Source: Rhyacichthys aspro (lineage: Eukaryota > Chordata > Actinopteri > Gobiiformes > Rhyacichthyidae). Taken from it: a stretch of 64,000 nt of DNA. The stretch covers positions 14,065,982 through 14,129,981 of the forward strand of contig CM072168.1 in NCBI GenBank assembly GCA_036850595.1, written 5' to 3'. The notes under the pieces are model-generated. The model did no database searches. It saw nothing but the letters and a program-made list of their open reading frames with translations, and had not been told where the DNA came from. Positions within the stretch are counted from its first letter, which is position 1; the number at the start of each line of letters is the position of its first letter. This document shows positions 62,708 to 64,000 of the stretch, piece after piece. A program made the translations under genes and the position numbers.

Positions 62708-63685
62708 TCACACAATGAAATGCTAACTAAACATACAGCCTATGCAAGAGGCACATTCACATTCCTCAGAGGATAACAAGTGCTCCAGGGTGGGGTGTAA
62801 TAATTTAAATGTTAAACCCAAACCCACCGTAGGGACTTAAAGAGGGAGGGCTGAGGGTCCAGGGAGATTATGTTTTTGTGGCCATGGTTTATCTCAAATG
62901 TTACACTGTACTCCCCACGTTCGATAGTGTAGTACTCACCCCGGGACCGGAAGGCTCTCATGGGACTGTTTTCCTTTCATTTGCACTCTCTCTACACAAG
63001 TTGCATTACCTATCCCCTGCTACAGACATACCATCATACTCATGCAGTCCTGTTTTATTAAAAATCTGCCTCCCACATCCAACACAGGGGATCTAAAGTT
63101 ACTCCAATGTTTAATTAGCCACCATTTTAAAAAGCTAAAATTTATGTGAAAGAAAGAAAACTTCACTAACCTGGAAGAACTAAAACCGAAATCGTAGGCA
63201 AAGGAAAATACAATTCTTTGTAGTAATTCTTTTGAGTTGGATGTTCAGAAATCAAATCATTAGTGAGTGTGTGTCATTGATTAAACTTACAATGCTGTGA
63301 ACCATCATTTTCACTGAGGTAAAAGGCATTGAGATTCCAGTCTGCTTCAGAGCTAGCAAGCCTTGGGTGATCTCACACTGCGAGCAGAAGCATGCAGGGG
63401 AGCAGTTCTTGTCTCTGAGCATCTCGAAGACTCTGTATGTGAGGAGAAAATGATAAAAGAAAATTCAATTTCCTTTGTGTGCACTGGCAAATGAAATCAT
63501 CTTGTACTTTATTTTTCAATTGACCGTGTCCCAGGCTAAAAGAGCATCATAGCTCATTTGGTTTCTGTGTTGAAAAATTGCCTGTTTCCTTTTTTTCTTG
63601 CTAACAAAACACTGTTTCTTTCTATTACAGCCATTTCAGTTTCCAGTCATCCCTATTTTGGGCGACCAGATGATGAAGATTCAGT
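34191..63685 (+). CDS. abca12: ABC transporter A12 (keratinocyte lipid transporter), 3' partial, very large ectodomain
   Basis: This gene encodes a full-size ABCA lipid transporter that in mammals loads glucosylceramides into lamellar granules. The start MTFFRQLQLLLWKNGLG aligns with the family N-terminus. TM1 is in exon 34456-34549 (VTLILWPVIIFVIIAV). Next comes CYVGPRNLPSTGFFPFL and a first extracellular domain running to about residue 2,905. The TM2-TM6 bundle lies in exons 53614-54963. NBD1 lies in exons 55617-57852, and a regulatory segment follows. The second membrane half begins at about 59340 (LIKRFHHSRRDWKGLISQIL), with its ectodomain to 63685. In all, 57 coding exons give 3,818 codons, with phase intact throughout. 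Motifs such as HRHKRVGTLSGGMKRKLS and DEPTTGVDPCSRRSIWD favour ABCA12 over ABCA13. The remaining membrane bundle and NBD2 lie beyond 64000. Human ABCA12 has 2,595 residues in total, so this protein is far larger. Confidence 0.95.
39340..39353 (+). promoter_or_regulatory. Tandem splice donor in abca12
   Basis: After CTTAAG the sequence is GTGGTAAAT. Splicing at either GT (exon end 39348 or 39351) keeps frame and adds or omits one valine. The second donor (gtaaat) looks stronger. Confidence 0.4.
40634..43261 (+). other. Giant coding exon (2,628 bp) of abca12
   Basis: This single exon, the 18th coding exon, contributes 876 codons to the first extracellular domain, with tctctag before it and AT|gtgagt after it. 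The product is helix-rich and leucine/isoleucine-rich without a transmembrane stretch. It carries about 20 N-glycosylation sequons, and its few cysteines are paired in pattern (QCETGQNC; QQCFEQ...HC). No stop or frameshift interrupts it. Neighbouring exons are mostly 60-220 bp. Among mammalian relatives a giant ectodomain exon is known from ABCA13, not ABCA12. Confidence 0.9.
45426..45440 (+). promoter_or_regulatory. Candidate CTCF motif
   Basis: CCACTTGATGGCAGC matches the CTCF core at all but one position and lies in an abca12 intron. It is the only one of the four candidates in plus orientation. Binding is inferred. Confidence 0.35.
46595..46615 (+). other. Furin-like cleavage motif in ABCA12 ectodomain
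   Basis: Within exon 45958-46884 the protein reads TRVRRRREAP. RRRR|E meets the R-X-K/R-R rule for proprotein convertases and follows an N-glycosylation sequon (NNTR). It lies at about residue 2,143, on the luminal/extracellular side. Confidence 0.55.
47076..48030 (+). other. abca12 intron of 955 bp
   Basis: C/T-enriched towards its 3' end, with no recognisable feature. The flanking exons join in phase, so no hidden exon is required. Confidence 0.5.
49938..50053. mobile_element. Degenerate fish SINE/LINE tail
   Basis: The series cagccctgtgactaactggc, gggtgaaccccgcc, ggataggtta and ggaagaagatgaatgaatga follows the order of a very widespread teleost retroelement 3' tail, which ends in an imperfect (GAAT)n repeat. 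It lies within the intron 49434-50330. This copy is short and diverged. The family name cannot be fixed without a repeat library. Confidence 0.65.
52845..53613 (+). other. abca12 intron of 769 bp
   Basis: This intron separates the end of the giant ectodomain from the TM2-TM6 bundle. I see no feature in it. Confidence 0.5.
55196..55216. repeat. (TTTA)n microsatellite
   Basis: About five TTTA units followed by a short TA run, in an abca12 intron. Confidence 0.8.
55617..57852 (+). other. Nucleotide-binding domain 1 of ABCA12
   Basis: This domain is encoded by exons 55617-55800, 56213-56431, 56812-57008 and 57695-57852. Walker A is GHNGAGKTTT, with His where the human protein has Pro. The Q-loop region is GVCMQYDVLFDHMT, the signature LSGGMKRKLS, Walker B LVVLDEP with catalytic Glu, the D-loop GVDP, and the switch His is in IIMSTHHLDEAE. 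All residues needed for ATP binding and hydrolysis are present. Confidence 0.93.
60355..60367. promoter_or_regulatory. RFX X-box in abca12 intron
   Basis: GTTGCCTGGCAAC is a perfect palindrome of the X-box type (GTTGCC, 1-nt spacer, GGCAAC). It lies in the intron 59545-60533. A functional role is inferred only. Confidence 0.4.
62149..63630 (+). other. abca12 intron of 1,482 bp
   Basis: Holds the CA microsatellite and otherwise no recognisable feature. A CTCF-like string ccagggggtgctg lies near 62503 but is a poor match. Confidence 0.5.
62674..62704. repeat. (CA)n microsatellite
   Basis: 31 bp of uninterrupted AC repeats. Confidence 0.95.
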
Positions 63686-64000
63686 GTAAGCACGGCTGAT
63701 CTCTGTGTATTAACAAAAGCAATAACTATCTGTCTGCATTCCAATGAGCAGTTGCAAGTACAAAAAAAACAGCATTTTCTTGGCATTTATGTGTTATAAT
63801 TAACTTAATTTTTCAATTTATGGCTTTAAAGTCAAGAGGATTCAGTGCAGAGAGGTACATAGGTGTTTGCCCATATTTGATTTTCTAAATGGATTTCTCT
63901 GAGCTTGCACTATTGATTAGTCTCCCAATATAATGAGTGTTTACCCTGAAGGTGGCAGAGAGGTGGATTGATTGCACCCCACTTCCTAAATGACTTCATT

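Noticed and set aside
34191..63685. Identity as ABCA13, suggested by the giant exon.
   Set aside because: The N-terminal block, the membrane bundle (HILPHSDGFLLFLY) and the NBD1 signature region match ABCA12 much more closely than ABCA13.
1..64000. CRISPR arrays, operons, prokaryotic promoters, tRNA or rRNA genes.
   Set aside because: None found by eye. The window is eukaryotic with spliced genes throughout; I could not run a tRNA or covariance search.

Overview
This is a vertebrate genomic window, almost certainly from a teleost fish. It has GT-AG introns of roughly 80 to 2,000 bp, AT-rich non-coding DNA, a degenerate copy of a common fish retroelement tail, and vertebrate-specific genes (ptprn, dnajb2, pofut2, abca12). 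I rebuilt every gene exon by exon. For each one the codon phase carries across all junctions, so the models are internally consistent, although no expression data were available.

Layout. (1) 1-2066 is upstream or intronic sequence of ptprn. (2) 2067-9950 (+) holds 22 exons of ptprn (IA-2, a dense-core-vesicle pseudophosphatase); its signal-peptide end lies outside the window. A miR-153 hairpin sits in the intron at about 8838-8915. (3) 12861-15110 (-) is a complete dnajb2 (402 aa, J domain, two UIMs, CaaX-like end), convergent with ptprn and with a CpG-rich promoter near 15.9-16.2 kb. (4) 17000-28184 is an alpha-tubulin cluster: two tandem minus-strand genes (450 and 449 aa) and one divergent plus-strand gene (449 aa). 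(5) 28761-31768 (+) is a complete pofut2 (445 aa). (6) 33.8 kb to the right edge (+) is abca12: a 5' exon with a uORF, then 57 coding exons giving 3,818 codons before the window ends, with the second nucleotide-binding domain still to come.

The order ptprn(+), dnajb2(-), tubulin(-), tubulin(-), tubulin(+) mirrors, in flipped orientation, human PTPRN-DNAJB2-TUBA4B-TUBA4A on 2q35. On this reading the two minus-strand tubulins sit where human TUBA4B (a decayed locus) lies, and the plus-strand gene sits where TUBA4A lies. The genes are not a functional operon. They are a conserved neighbourhood covering neuroendocrine secretion (ptprn, miR-153), chaperoning (dnajb2), the cytoskeleton (tubulins), ER O-fucosylation (pofut2) and lipid transport (abca12).

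Most notable points: a hugely expanded first extracellular domain in ABCA12, including a single 2,628-bp coding exon and a furin-like site; gene-conversion-like identity among the tubulins that extends into an intron; an altered acetylation loop around Lys40 in the third tubulin; a uORF ending 2 nt before the abca12 start codon; a doubly altered phosphatase loop in ptprn; and RFX X-box motifs in a ptprn intron, at the pofut2 promoter and in an abca12 intron.
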